A stretch of 64,000 bases of DNA from CALANV01 sp036381615 (GCA_036381615.1 DASVCL010000069.1:16248-80247); one strand, 5' to 3'; numbered from the stretch's first letter, positions 46,794 to 56,137 are shown. Notes: generated from the sequence alone by a model not told the origin. Made by a program: numbers and translations.

Positions 46794-47546
46794 ATGAGCA
46801 CACCGAAGCTTGCCCTGATCCGCGATCCGGACGTCGACGCCGGTAACGGCGCCGAACGGGTCTTCACGTTCTTCCGGGACAAGCTGCTCGCCGGCGAGCT
46901 GAAGCCGGGTGACCGGCTGCTCGGCGAACGCGAGATGGCGGCACTTCTCGACGTCAGCCGACCCGTGTTGCGCGAGGCGCTGCGTGCGCTCGCCATGCTG
47001 GGGCTGATCGATATCCGGCACGGGCGCGGCACATATGTCCGCCAGGCGGATGCCTCGGTGCTCCGACACTTCTTCACCTACGCGCTCGCGCAGCAGCCGG
47101 ACATTCTCGAGGATGTGATGCAGGCGCGCATCGCCATCGAGTGTCAGGCGATTCGTCTGGCCTGCGAGCGCGCGACCGAGGCCGACCTCGCCGTGATCCA
47201 GGCGACGCTCGACGACATCATGGCGACCCTGCGCGACCCGCAGAAGGGCGGCGAGGCCGATTACCGTTTCCATTCCGGAATCGTCCGCGCCAGCCGGAGC
47301 AATACGCTGATCACGATGTACGATGCGATCGCGGAGCTGCTCATGCGCTCCCATGTCGAGCGGCGTCGGACGACCACGCCCATCGAAGGCATCACCGAAT
47401 ATCTGGTCGAAGCCCATCGCGAGGTTTTCCTGTCGCTCGTGCGCCGCGATCCGGACGACGCCGAAAACCGGCTGCGGGCGCATTTCGCGATTGGCGACGA
47501 ATTCCGCCGCAAGGGCATTATCGCCACCTACAGCGGCCGGAGCTGA
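46794..47546 (+). CDS. GntR/FadR family regulator of the TRAP cluster
   Basis: The 250-residue protein has a GntR winged helix-turn-helix (residues 22-88, LLGEREMAALLDVSRPVLREALRAL ... IRHGRGTYVR) plus an FCD ligand-binding domain (residues 105-235), whose all-helical pattern with metal-binding His residues is typical. It is encoded directly upstream of the TRAP genes (37 bases) and very likely controls them in response to the transported compound or a downstream metabolite. Confidence 0.92.
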   Translation: MSTPKLALIRDPDVDAGNGAERVFTFFRDKLLAGELKPGDRLLGEREMAALLDVSRPVLREALRALAMLGLIDIRHGRGTYVRQADASVLRHFFTYALAQQPDILEDVMQARIAIECQAIRLACERATEADLAVIQATLDDIMATLRDPQKGGEADYRFHSGIVRASRSNTLITMYDAIAELLMRSHVERRRTTTPIEGITEYLVEAHREVFLSLVRRDPDDAENRLRAHFAIGDEFRRKGIIATYSGRS

Positions 47547-47583
47547 GCCCCCAAGAACGACTGCAACAGGAAGGAGACGCAAA

Positions 47584-48582
47584 ATGCAGCTGTGGAGAAA
47601 AGCCGCTCTTGTCGCCGCCGCTGCGGCGCTGATGGCAGCGGCGCCGCTCGGCATCGCCGGCGCCAAGGAACTGCGCTACGCGCATGTGGGCGCGGAAGGC
47701 GATATCCAGACCTGGTATGCCGACGAGGCGGCCAAGGGAATCGACCAGGCCACGAAAGGCGACGTCAAGATCAAGGTCTTTCCTGCGAGCCAGCTCGGCG
47801 GCGTGGCCGAAATGGTCGACGGCGTCCGCATGGGCTCGATCTCGATGGGGCACCACGATTTCGCGTCGCTCGCCCGTTTCGTGCCCGAGGTTGCCGTCTT
47901 CAACGCGCCGTTCATCTACCGCGATGGGGCGCACGCGCTTCGCGCCACGGACCCGAACGCGTCGCCGGCGCTGAAGGAGATCAACGAGCGCCTCGTCAAG
48001 GAAGGCAATGTCCGGATCATCGGCCGCATCTACCGCGGCGCCCGACACATCTCGAGCAAGTTCCCGGTGAAGGCACCGGCCGACCTCAAGGGCAAGCCGT
48101 TCCGCGCCGTACCGCTCGAGCTCTGGGTGTCGATGGTGAAGGGCTTCGGCGCGATCCCGACCCCGGTGGAGGTCGCGGAACTGCCCACGGCGCTGATGTC
48201 GGGCCTCGTCGTCGGGCAGGAGAACCCGCTGACGATGATCAACGCCAACAAGCTCTACGAAGTCCAGTCGCACGTGTCCCTGACCGGCCACATGCAGTCC
48301 ATTCTCGCCGTGTTCGTGAACGAGGACGTCTGGAAATCGCTGAGCGAGGATAATCGCAAGGCCATCTCGGCGGTGCTGGACCAGAAGGCGAAGGAGTCGC
48401 TGGAGAAGGCGATCGCCTCCGAGGGCGACCTGATCCGCGAGCTCAAATCCAAAGGCATGACCTTCATCACGCCGGAGACCGGCCTCGACATGGCCGCTTT
48501 CAAGACCTCGGTCATGGCCCAGGTGAAGAAGGACTTCCCGGCCTGGGACAGCTACATCCAGAAGATCGAGGCGGTCCAATAA
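47584..48582 (+). CDS. dctP: TRAP transporter substrate-binding protein DctP
   Basis: The 332-residue periplasmic protein has a signal peptide (about residues 1-27, ending GIAGA). The DctP fold is visible: ELRYAHVGAEGD, QLGGVAEMVDGVRMGSISMG, the Arg-bearing FPVKAPADLKGKPFRAVP, and the VGQENPLTMINANKLYEVQSH segment. The conserved Arg normally binds a carboxylate, so the ligand is probably an acid. Strong AAGGAG lies ten bases before ATG 47584. A hairpin separates it from dctQ. Confidence 0.95.
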   Translation: MQLWRKAALVAAAAALMAAAPLGIAGAKELRYAHVGAEGDIQTWYADEAAKGIDQATKGDVKIKVFPASQLGGVAEMVDGVRMGSISMGHHDFASLARFVPEVAVFNAPFIYRDGAHALRATDPNASPALKEINERLVKEGNVRIIGRIYRGARHISSKFPVKAPADLKGKPFRAVPLELWVSMVKGFGAIPTPVEVAELPTALMSGLVVGQENPLTMINANKLYEVQSHVSLTGHMQSILAVFVNEDVWKSLSEDNRKAISAVLDQKAKESLEKAIASEGDLIRELKSKGMTFITPETGLDMAAFKTSVMAQVKKDFPAWDSYIQKIEAVQ

Positions 48583-48591
48583 GGACGACAG

Positions 48592-48619
48592 GGGCGGGCC
48601 TCGGCCCGGGGGCCCGCTC
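48592..48619 (+). terminator. Intra-operon hairpin between dctP and dctQ
   Basis: GCGGGCC (48594-48600) pairs with GGCCCGC (48611-48617), a 7-base perfect stem that extends by a G-U and a G-C pair, followed by CGTCTTT. It resembles an attenuator that would favour DctP expression over the membrane parts. Confidence 0.55.
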
Positions 48620-48642
48620 GTCTTTCGCGGAAGGTTGTTCCG

Positions 48643-49110
48643 ATGCGCGTGGTGCGGATCGCCCTCACGGTGCTGACCGTCCTCCTGCTGGCGGGCCTGG
48701 TGATCGTGCCGAGCCTGCAGATCGTCATGCGCAGCGTTTTCGGCCTGCCGTTCGTCGGCGCGGAGGAGCTGTCGCGCTTCCTCCTGATCTGCCTCGTCTT
48801 CACGGCCTATCCGCTCGTCATCGCCGCGGGCGAGAACATCGTGATGGGCGAGTTCAAGGCGGCGTTGCCGGCGGCGGTGCGCCGCTGGGTGGATCTCGCG
48901 ATCTCGCTGGCCGCGATCGCGACGGCGGTGTTTCTCGTCTACGTGACGTACGACACGATCTTCAAGAACCTGCGGAACGCGACCCCGACCCTGAAGATCC
49001 CGTTCTGGATCTTCTTCGCGGCGACGCTCCTCGGCTTCGCGGGCGCGGCGGCCGTCCACCTAGCGCATCTGCGCCGGCCGCCGCAGAAGGACAAGAACGT
49101 CGCGCTGTAA
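48643..49110 (+). CDS. dctQ: TRAP transporter small permease DctQ
   Basis: The 155-residue protein has four hydrophobic segments (about 5-25, 43-63, 84-104 and 120-142), the DctQ layout. The AEELSRFLLICLVFTAY motif is a DctQ signature. It forms a stator with DctM. It is 60 bases from dctP and 18 bases before dctM. Confidence 0.92.
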   Translation: MRVVRIALTVLTVLLLAGLVIVPSLQIVMRSVFGLPFVGAEELSRFLLICLVFTAYPLVIAAGENIVMGEFKAALPAAVRRWVDLAISLAAIATAVFLVYVTYDTIFKNLRNATPTLKIPFWIFFAATLLGFAGAAAVHLAHLRRPPQKDKNVAL

Positions 49111-49128
49111 AGGCTGGCAGGGGGGCAA

Positions 49129-50403
49129 ATGGGTGTTGCACTGATACTCGCCTTCATGGCGCTCTTCCTGGCCGGCGTTCCGGTCGTCTACGCGATTCTG
49201 ATTCCGGCGGTCGTCTACGTGGTCGTCGAAGGGCTGCCGTTCGGCCTGCTGACCCAGCGCATCACGTATGCCCTGGACAGTTTTCCGCTGGTTGCGGTGC
49301 CCCTGTTCATTTTCGTCGGCAATCTGATGAACTACGCCGGGGTGACCGACCGGATCTTCCGGTTCGCCAACACCGCGGTCGGCCGCGTCCCTGGCGGGCT
49401 CGCCCAGGTCAACGTCTTCGGCAGCCTCGTGTTCTCGGGCATGTCCGGGTCGGCGCTCGCGGACGTGGGCGGCCTCGGGCGGATCGAGATCGCGGCGATG
49501 CGCAAGGAAGGCTATCCCGTCCCGTTCGCCGCCGCCGTGACCTCCGCGTCGGCGATCGTCGGCCCCATCTTTCCCCCGAGCATCCCCCTCATCGTGTACG
49601 GCTCGGTGACGAGCGTCTCGATCGTGCAGCTGCTCATCGCCGGCATCGTGCCGGCGCTCATCTGCGTGGCGCTGCTGATGGTCACGGTCGCCGTTATCGG
49701 CGCGCGGCGGGGTTATCCCCGGGCGCCGCGGTGGCCCACGCTCCGGGAAGTCTGGCGTGATCTCGTCCCGGCGTCGCCTGCCCTGTTCGCGCCCGTGCTG
49801 ATGATCAGCGGCATGATGGCTGGGATCTTCACGCCGACCGAAGCCGCCGCGGTGACCGCCGTCTACGTGATCGCCGTGAGCGCGCTCGTCTACCGCGACC
49901 TGACGATCGCCCATCTGATCGATGCCGCGATCATGACCGTGCGCAACACCAGCGCCATTCTCATGATCGTGGCGGTCGCGGCACTCTTCGGCTGGATCCT
50001 CGCGGTCGAGCAGATTCCGCAGGAATTCGCGAAGCTCGTCCTCGGCCTGTCCAAGGACCCGCTCGTGCTGCTGCTGATCGTGAACGTCCTGCTGTTCATC
50101 GCCGGCATGTTCCTCGACAGCACCACGGCGACGCTGCTGATCATCCCGGTCATCGCGCCGCCGATCGTCGCGGCGGGCGTTGATCCGGTTCATCTCGGCA
50201 TCGTCGCCATCTTCAACCTGATGATCGGCCTGCTGACGCCCCCGATGGGGCTGTCGCTGTTCCTCATCTGCGACATCGCGCGGATCTCGATGAAGGAGCT
50301 GCTGCGCGCGCTGTGGCCGTTCTATCTGCCGCTGTTCGGCACCCTGGCGATCATCACGCTCGCCGAGGATCTGACGCTTTGGCTGCCACGGATGATCAGA
50401 TAG
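49129..50403 (+). CDS. dctM: TRAP transporter large permease DctM
   Basis: The 424-residue large permease has about 11-12 membrane segments. Signatures are VPLFIFVGNLMNYAGVTDRIF, the FSGMSGSALADVGGLG loop, PPSIPLIVYG, and the C-terminal TPPMGLSLFLICDIARI. The pump uses a Na+ gradient to import the DctP-bound substrate. It is followed by rpiB and rbsK, suggesting sugar-type substrates are processed further. Confidence 0.95.
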   Translation: MGVALILAFMALFLAGVPVVYAILIPAVVYVVVEGLPFGLLTQRITYALDSFPLVAVPLFIFVGNLMNYAGVTDRIFRFANTAVGRVPGGLAQVNVFGSLVFSGMSGSALADVGGLGRIEIAAMRKEGYPVPFAAAVTSASAIVGPIFPPSIPLIVYGSVTSVSIVQLLIAGIVPALICVALLMVTVAVIGARRGYPRAPRWPTLREVWRDLVPASPALFAPVLMISGMMAGIFTPTEAAAVTAVYVIAVSALVYRDLTIAHLIDAAIMTVRNTSAILMIVAVAALFGWILAVEQIPQEFAKLVLGLSKDPLVLLLIVNVLLFIAGMFLDSTTATLLIIPVIAPPIVAAGVDPVHLGIVAIFNLMIGLLTPPMGLSLFLICDIARISMKELLRALWPFYLPLFGTLAIITLAEDLTLWLPRMIR

Positions 50404-50449
50404 AAAAACGTATTCGGATTCTGCGGAACGTCCCAAGGAGAACGGATCA

Positions 50450-50896
50450 ATGCGCCTCGTTATCGGATCGGATCATGCCGGCTACATGCTGAAGCCGACC
50501 GTGCTCGCCCTCCTGAAGGAGCTGGGGCATGAGGTGATCGATGTCGGCTCCTATGACGACAAGCCGGTCGACTTCCCCGACATCGCACGCAAGGTCGCGG
50601 CGAAGATCACCTCGGGCGAGGCGGAGCGAGGCATCATGGTCTGCGGCACCGGGGTCGGCGCCTCGATCGCCGCCAACAAGATGAAGGGCATCCGGGCCGC
50701 CGTCTGCCACGACGTGCATTCGGCGCACCAGTCGGTCGAGCATGACGACGTCAACGTCATGTGCATCGGGGCGCAGATCGTCGGGCCGTGGCTGGCGAAG
50801 GACCTGGTCAAGACCTACCTGTCCGCGACGTTCTCGACCGACGCGGACTTCCGCCGGCGCGTCGCCAAGCTCCATGCGATGGATGCCGAAAACTGA
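50450..50896 (+). CDS. rpiB: RpiB/LacA/LacB family sugar-phosphate isomerase
   Basis: The 148-residue isomerase belongs to the RpiB family, with the N-terminal GSDHAGY, the catalytic Cys in CGTGVG, and HDVHSAHQSVEHDDVN with the later catalytic His. RpiB converts ribose 5-phosphate and ribulose 5-phosphate; relatives act on allose or galactose 6-phosphates. AAGGAG precedes ATG 50450. It follows the TRAP genes and precedes ribokinase, so it likely acts on a transported pentose or sugar acid derivative. Confidence 0.92.
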   Translation: MRLVIGSDHAGYMLKPTVLALLKELGHEVIDVGSYDDKPVDFPDIARKVAAKITSGEAERGIMVCGTGVGASIAANKMKGIRAAVCHDVHSAHQSVEHDDVNVMCIGAQIVGPWLAKDLVKTYLSATFSTDADFRRRVAKLHAMDAEN

Positions 50897-50956
50897 TCCG
50901 GCCACGGGCAGGCGGTTCGGACGGAACGCGCCGGCGCCGCGGCGGGGACATCTTCC

Positions 50957-51898
50957 GTGATCCTGGTCTTCGGCTCGATCAACATCGACCTCGTCGCCAC
51001 GGTGCCGTCCATCCCGCGGCCCGGCGAGACGGTCCTGTCCGCGCGCTACGAGACGACCGCCGGCGGCAAGGGGGCCAATCAGGCCGTTGCGGCCGCCCGC
51101 GCCCGCGCCGATGCGCGCCTGCCGGTCGTGATGGCGGGGGCGGTGGGCGACGACGGATTCGGCGCGTTCGCGCTCGCGAACCTCGCCAAAAACGGCGTCG
51201 ACACGCGCGCCGTGCGCAAGGGCGGCGAGCCGACGGGCTGTGCCTTCATCGCCGTGAACCCGCGCGGCGAGAACGCCATCACCGTTGCAAGCGGCGCCAA
51301 CCGGACCGTCCGCGCCGCCGACGTGCCGGACGCGATGCTCGGTCAGGCCCGCGCGGTCGTTCTCCAGATGGAAATTCCGGTCGACGAGAACATCGCACTC
51401 GCGCGCCGTGCGCGCGCCGCGGGCACGCCGGTCATCCTGAACCTGGCGCCGGCCCCGGCCGATCTTTCGCCGGCGCTGCTGGAACGCCTGCTCGCGAGCG
51501 TCGACGTCCTCGTCCTCAACGAGCTCGAGGCCGCCGCCGTTGCCGCGGCCTATGACGGCGTGACGGGGACCGATCCCGGCACCATGGCCCGCGACATCGC
51601 CGAACGGGCGAAATTGACGGCCGTGATCACCCTCGGCGCCGACGGGGCGGTTGCCTCGGTCCACGGCAAGCCGCCGCTTGCGGCAAGGGCGCTGACGATC
51701 ACGCCCGTGGATACGACCGGTGCCGGCGACGCCTTCGTCGGCATCATGGCGGCCAAGATCGCCGAGGGAGTCGCGTTCGAACGGTGCCTGCGCTATGCCG
51801 CCGTCGGCGCCTCGCTCGCCTGTCTCGCCCTGGGTGCCCAGGCGAGCCTGCCGTATGCCGCCGACATCGAGAAGGCCCTGGCCGAATCGCCGACGTGA
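50957..51898 (+). CDS. rbsK: Ribokinase (PfkB family)
   Basis: The 313-residue PfkB-type kinase has the GG box TTAGGKGANQAVAAARA at about residues 35-50 and the C-terminal DTTGAGDAFVG with the catalytic Asp. RbsK phosphorylates ribose at O5, and members with the same signature act on deoxyribose. It is 60 bases from rpiB; RpiB could isomerise its product. Because the cluster has TRAP genes instead of an ABC ribose system, the sugar may be a different pentose or pentonic acid. Confidence 0.92.
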   Translation: MILVFGSINIDLVATVPSIPRPGETVLSARYETTAGGKGANQAVAAARARADARLPVVMAGAVGDDGFGAFALANLAKNGVDTRAVRKGGEPTGCAFIAVNPRGENAITVASGANRTVRAADVPDAMLGQARAVVLQMEIPVDENIALARRARAAGTPVILNLAPAPADLSPALLERLLASVDVLVLNELEAAAVAAAYDGVTGTDPGTMARDIAERAKLTAVITLGADGAVASVHGKPPLAARALTITPVDTTGAGDAFVGIMAAKIAEGVAFERCLRYAAVGASLACLALGAQASLPYAADIEKALAESPT

Positions 51899-51991
51899 TC
51901 CGCATGCGGCGACGGGCCGCCGCCCGGGTGCATCCGGGCCGCGCTCCGGTTGCAGCACCGACGCCGCGTTTCATGTATGCTCCGCCCCGTC

Positions 51992-52816
51992 ATGCCGCGT
52001 TCCCATCCCGTACCCGCCGGGCGCGCCCTGCTCGACCCCGGCGATCCGCCCAGCTTCGAGCTGTTCAACGTCGAGTTCCTCGAACGGCCCGGCACCCGGC
52101 CGGTGCTGCTCGTCTGCGACCATGCCGGGCGACAGGTGCCCAGGGCGCTGGGCGATCTCGGTCTCGATCCGACCGTTTATGAACGTCACATCGCCTGGGA
52201 CATCGGCGCGGCCGACGTCGCGCGTCATCTTGCCCGGACGTTCGCCGCCCCTCTCGTGCTTGCGACCTACTCGCGGCTGGTCATCGACCTGAACCGCGAT
52301 CTCGACGATCCGACCCTGATCCCCGAGGTCAGCGACGACACGACGGTGCCGGGCAATCTGAACCTTGCGGCGCCCGCACGTGAGGCCCGGATCGAGGCGA
52401 TCTTCAGGCCCTATCACGCGGCGATCGACGATGCACTCGCGCGGCTCGGCCGCGGCGGAGTCCCGGCGCTGGTGTCGGTGCATACCTGCACGCCGGTGTT
52501 CAAGGGCTTCGCCCGCCCGTGGCATATCGGCGTCCTGTGGAACCGCGATCCGCGGCTGGCGGTGCCGCTCATCGCGAATCTGCGCCGCCGTGCCGATCTC
52601 GTGATCGGCGACAACCAGCCCTACTCGGGCCGCGACGGACAGGGCTACACGGTCAAGCGCCATGCCGAGGCCAAGGGCCTGCCGCACGTGGCGATCGAGA
52701 TCCGCCAGGATCTCGTCGACACGCATCACGGCGCGGCCGAATGGGCCGGCATCCTCGCGGCGGCGCTCGGCCCCCTGCTTGAAGACCCGGCGCTGCATCG
52801 CATCGAGCGCTACTAG
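51992..52816 (+). CDS. N-formylglutamate amidohydrolase family protein
   Basis: The 274-residue hydrolase has the FGase motifs: VCDHAGRQVP, HIAWDIGAAD, YSRLVIDLNRD, SVHTCTPVF and IEIRQDLV. ATG 51992 was chosen because the family's N-terminus is short; a longer frame begins at 51950. Classical HutG hydrolyses N-formylglutamate in histidine degradation, but no hut genes are nearby. It is nine bases from the YbdK-type ligase gene, a pairing seen in other proteobacteria whose joint role is unknown. Confidence 0.88.
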   Translation: MPRSHPVPAGRALLDPGDPPSFELFNVEFLERPGTRPVLLVCDHAGRQVPRALGDLGLDPTVYERHIAWDIGAADVARHLARTFAAPLVLATYSRLVIDLNRDLDDPTLIPEVSDDTTVPGNLNLAAPAREARIEAIFRPYHAAIDDALARLGRGGVPALVSVHTCTPVFKGFARPWHIGVLWNRDPRLAVPLIANLRRRADLVIGDNQPYSGRDGQGYTVKRHAEAKGLPHVAIEIRQDLVDTHHGAAEWAGILAAALGPLLEDPALHRIERY

Positions 52817-52824
52817 GTCCCGCC

Positions 52825-53955
52825 ATGTCCGATCCTTCGTTCACGATCGGCATCGAGGAGGAATACCTGCTCGTCGATCGCGCGACCCGCGACCTCGTGC
52901 AGGACGTCCCGGCCGCCGTGCTCGAGGAATACGAGCGGCGGCTGGAAGGGCAGGTGAGCCCCGAGTTCCTGCGCTCGCAGATCGAGGTGCAGACGCGCGT
53001 CTGCCGGTCGGTCGGCGAGGCGCGCGCCGATCTCGCCCGGCTGCGGCGGACCGTCGCCGAGGTCGCGGAACGTCACGGCCTGGCGGTCATCGCCGCCGCG
53101 ACCCACCCCTTCGCCGACTGGGGCGCGCAGCGCCCGACCATGCGCGAGCGCTACCAGATGCTCGAGCGCGATCTCCAGGGCGTCGGCCGGCGCCTCGTCA
53201 TTTGCGGGCTCCACGTCCATGTCGGGATCGAGGACGACGAGCTGCGCATCGACCTGATGAACCAGGCCGGATATTTCCTGCCTCATCTGCTGGCGCTGTC
53301 GACGTCGTCGCCGTTCTGGCGCGGCGAGGATACGGGCCTCAAGAGCTATCGCCTCGCCGTCTTCAACGAGCTGCCGCGCACCGGGCTTCCCGAACATTTC
53401 GAGAGCTACGGCGAGTTCCGGCGGCAGTTGAACCGCCTCGTCGCGGCGGGCCTGATCGAGGATGCGACCAAGCTGTGGTGGGACATCAGGCCGTCCGGCC
53501 GTTTCCCGACGCTCGAGATGCGCATCACCGACGTGCCGACCCGTCTCGACGACACGATCAGCATCGCAGCCCTGTTCCAGTGCATTCTCGGCATGCTGTG
53601 GCGGTTGCGCCGCAACAATCAGCGCTGGCGCATCTATCCGAACATGCTGGTCAATGAGAACCGCTGGCGGGCGCAGCGCTACGGCTTCGATCAGGGCCTC
53701 GTCGACTTCGGCAAGGGCGAGGTCGTGCCCTATGCGCAGCTCCTGGACGAGATCATCGAGCTGACCGCGCCCGAGGCCGCGCGCTTCGGCTGCGAGGCGG
53801 AGGTCGCGCGGGCGCGCGACATCCTGCGGCGCGGCACCTCGGCCCATCGCCAGCTCGAGGTCTACCGGCACGCCCTCGGCAAGGGCGCCACGAAGGCTGC
53901 CGCGCTCAACGCCGTCATCGACTGGCTGATCGAGGAGACCGTCGCCGAGCTCTGA
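52825..53955 (+). CDS. YbdK-type carboxylate-amine ligase (GCS2 family)
   Basis: The 376-residue ATP-grasp-like ligase belongs to the glutamate-cysteine ligase type 2 family. The N-terminal IGIEEEYLLVD and the THPFADWGAQRPTMRERYQ segment are hallmarks. E. coli YbdK has weak gamma-glutamylcysteine ligase activity, and the physiological substrates are not settled. The gene overlaps nothing but is nine bases from the formylglutamate hydrolase gene, so both may act on the same N-acyl or gamma-glutamyl compound. Confidence 0.9.
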   Translation: MSDPSFTIGIEEEYLLVDRATRDLVQDVPAAVLEEYERRLEGQVSPEFLRSQIEVQTRVCRSVGEARADLARLRRTVAEVAERHGLAVIAAATHPFADWGAQRPTMRERYQMLERDLQGVGRRLVICGLHVHVGIEDDELRIDLMNQAGYFLPHLLALSTSSPFWRGEDTGLKSYRLAVFNELPRTGLPEHFESYGEFRRQLNRLVAAGLIEDATKLWWDIRPSGRFPTLEMRITDVPTRLDDTISIAALFQCILGMLWRLRRNNQRWRIYPNMLVNENRWRAQRYGFDQGLVDFGKGEVVPYAQLLDEIIELTAPEAARFGCEAEVARARDILRRGTSAHRQLEVYRHALGKGATKAAALNAVIDWLIEETVAEL

Positions 53956-55209
53956 CTAGAACGCGAATTCGGTCGCGAGGAACAATCCGACGCCGATCAA
54001 AAAGCCGAGCACGGTGCCGTTGATGCGGACGTACTGAAGCTCGGTTCCCGCCCACAATTCCATGCGCCGCGTGAACTCCGCCGTGTTCCAGGCGCGGACC
54101 TCGTCGGCGATGAAGCGGGCGATGCGTGCCCGCCACGGCACGTGCTCGGTGCTGATGGCCGCGTCGATCATGGCGGTCAGCTTCCCGGCGATGGCGGGGT
54201 CGGTCTCCAGCGTCGTGCCGAAGGCGACCAGCCGGTCGGCGACGGCGCGCCTGAGGGCGGGCGCGGGCGAGGCGATGTCGTCGAGGAGCGCCCGCCGGAC
54301 GTCATCCCACAGCGAGCTCATCCAGGCCTGCACCTCGGGAAGATTGATCGCCCGGCGCATCACCGCGTTGATCCGCGCGCGCAGGCTCTCGTCGGCCTCG
54401 AGGTCGTGGGCGAGGCGCAGCAGCGCCGCTTCCAGCCGCGTCGCGGTCGGGTGATCCGGGCGGGACAGATCGCTGGCCGCCTCCTGAAGGATGACGACGA
54501 GGCGCCGGGCCAGATAGCGGTCGACCTTCTTCGGCAGGAACCACAGGCGGCGCTCGACCGCATCGTCGATCGCCTCGGCGTTGTCGGCGATGAGGCTTTG
54601 AAGGACCGGCAGGCTGCGCTGCAGCAGGGCCTTGTGATGGCCGCGCGTCACCAGGGCCCGCAGCATCGTGCCGAGAATCGCCGCAAGGTCGAGCGAGCTC
54701 AAATGGCTGCCGAAGACCTGCGCGACCAGCCGGCGCATGTCGCGGTCGTCGACCGCCGACAGGATCGAGGGCAGCACATCCATCATCCGCTCGGCCGCGC
54801 GCTCGGCGTTGCTGCGGTCGGACAGCCATCGCGCCGCGTGCCCGATCAGGTCGATGGCCTTGATCTCCTTGGCGATGGCATGGGTTGCCAGGAAGTTGTC
54901 GACGACGAAGGTGCCGAGCCATTCGCCCACGCGGTCCTTCTGCCGGGGGACGATCGCCGTGTGCGGAATCGGCAACCCGAGCGGCCGCCGGAACAGGGCC
55001 GTGACGGCGAACCAGTCGGCCAGCCCGCCGACGATGGCGGCCTCGGCGCCGGCCTGGAGGAGCCGGACCCAGAATCCGGGCGCCTCAATCGCCGTCGTCG
55101 CCGCGAACAGGCCGGCGCAGGCGATCAGCAGCCCGGTCGCGATCAGCCGGTACTGCCGCAACTGGGCCGTTTGCTGTTCCTCGCGGGATAGGTTGGGGGA
55201 GGGCCGCAT
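53956..55209 (-). CDS. DUF445 family membrane protein
   Basis: The 417-residue YjiN/DUF445 protein has two N-terminal membrane segments (about residues 25-45 and 52-75) and one near the C-terminus (about 395-415). The DUF445 motif GGLADWFAVTALFRRPLGLPIPHT lies near residue 60. The rest is helical and acidic/basic-rich. Function unknown. It ends immediately after the convergent ybdK stop. ATG 55209 is the first start in frame. Confidence 0.85.
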   Translation of the reverse strand: MRPSPNLSREEQQTAQLRQYRLIATGLLIACAGLFAATTAIEAPGFWVRLLQAGAEAAIVGGLADWFAVTALFRRPLGLPIPHTAIVPRQKDRVGEWLGTFVVDNFLATHAIAKEIKAIDLIGHAARWLSDRSNAERAAERMMDVLPSILSAVDDRDMRRLVAQVFGSHLSSLDLAAILGTMLRALVTRGHHKALLQRSLPVLQSLIADNAEAIDDAVERRLWFLPKKVDRYLARRLVVILQEAASDLSRPDHPTATRLEAALLRLAHDLEADESLRARINAVMRRAINLPEVQAWMSSLWDDVRRALLDDIASPAPALRRAVADRLVAFGTTLETDPAIAGKLTAMIDAAISTEHVPWRARIARFIADEVRAWNTAEFTRRMELWAGTELQYVRINGTVLGFLIGVGLFLATEFAF

Positions 55210-55414
55210 CGGATCGGGCGTGGTTCGGTAGGGGCTCCATGCATCGCGGTCGCAGGACCGTTGAATTTGAACGCAATTGCCGCCGGCTCGGGTCGCTTGG
55301 CGCGGGTCGCGGGCGGGGCCTATACTCGGATGACATTCGGGCCGGATTTGGGCCGATCCGGGGTCGGCGGTTACGCCCGGATGGTGCGCCCGCCCGCGTA
55401 GTTTCGGAGGTAGC

Positions 55415-55717
55415 ATGGACGACAAGACCCGCACCGAGCTCGAGGCCGCTGCATTCCGCCGCCTGGTCGATCACCTGCGCACGCGCACCGACGTGCAGAA
55501 CATCGACCTGATGAATCTGGCGGGATTTTGCCGGAACTGCCTGTCGAACTGGTATCGCGAGGCCGCCGAGGCCAAGGGCATTGCGATGACCAAGGACCAG
55601 TCGCGCGAGATCATCTACGGCATGCCGTACGAGGAGTGGAAGGCGAAATACCAGAAAGAGGCATCGCCGGAGCAGCTGAAGCAGTTCGCCGCACAAGGCG
55701 GCCCGCACAAGCACTGA
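55415..55717 (+). CDS. DUF1244 family protein
   Basis: The 100-residue protein carries the DUF1244 signature NIDLMNLAGFCRNCLSNWY, with a Cys-x2-Cys and a Trp, in its first half, then helices with KDQSREIIYGMPYEEWKAKYQ. The C-terminal Lys/His tail ends HKH. The Cys pair may bind metal. DUF1244 is common in proteobacteria, with no known function. CGGAGGT lies four bases before ATG 55415. Confidence 0.9.
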   Translation: MDDKTRTELEAAAFRRLVDHLRTRTDVQNIDLMNLAGFCRNCLSNWYREAAEAKGIAMTKDQSREIIYGMPYEEWKAKYQKEASPEQLKQFAAQGGPHKH

Positions 55718-56137
55718 AACCCGACATCACGGCCGCGGGCACGGGCGCACGGGACCTGTCCGCGGCCGTTGAAACATCGACACCATGGCGGACACGGCAA
55801 CCTGCCGCACCCGGCGCGTCGTACGCCCCCAATCCCTCTTCATCTCTTCCGAGTCGTCGCGGGCTCAAGTCCGCCGGGGTGCTTCGCGTTCGGGGCGTGA
55901 ATCGCGGCGACATGAAGGCACGAGGAAAGGGTGGCGCGCGGGGCGTGCCGGCGTCCGTCTTCGCGACCATCAGTGTTTTTCATGGGTTTTTCACGATTTG
56001 AATCCTTCGTCGCGCGTCCTGTGACAATCCCCGATTTCCACTTTATCCACATACCGGCACGCCTTGCGCAGGCGCGTGACGCGCCGCTATAGAACGCGGT
56101 CCCAGCAGGTTTGGACTTCGGCACACGGGGGATACAC
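55718..56137. other. Intergenic region holding a DnaA box and gapR promoter
   Basis: A 420-base gap. The first 250 bases are GC-rich without a credible gene. TTATCCACA (56043-56051) is a perfect DnaA box. TTGCGC (56064-56069) and TATAGA (56088-56093) with 18-base spacing form a plausible gapR promoter 45 bases before its start. Confidence 0.6.

Noticed and set aside
55861..55872. GGGCTCAAGTCC, resembling a tRNA T-loop
   Set aside because: The loop lacks the TTC of GTTCRA, and no acceptor or anticodon stems can be drawn around it.
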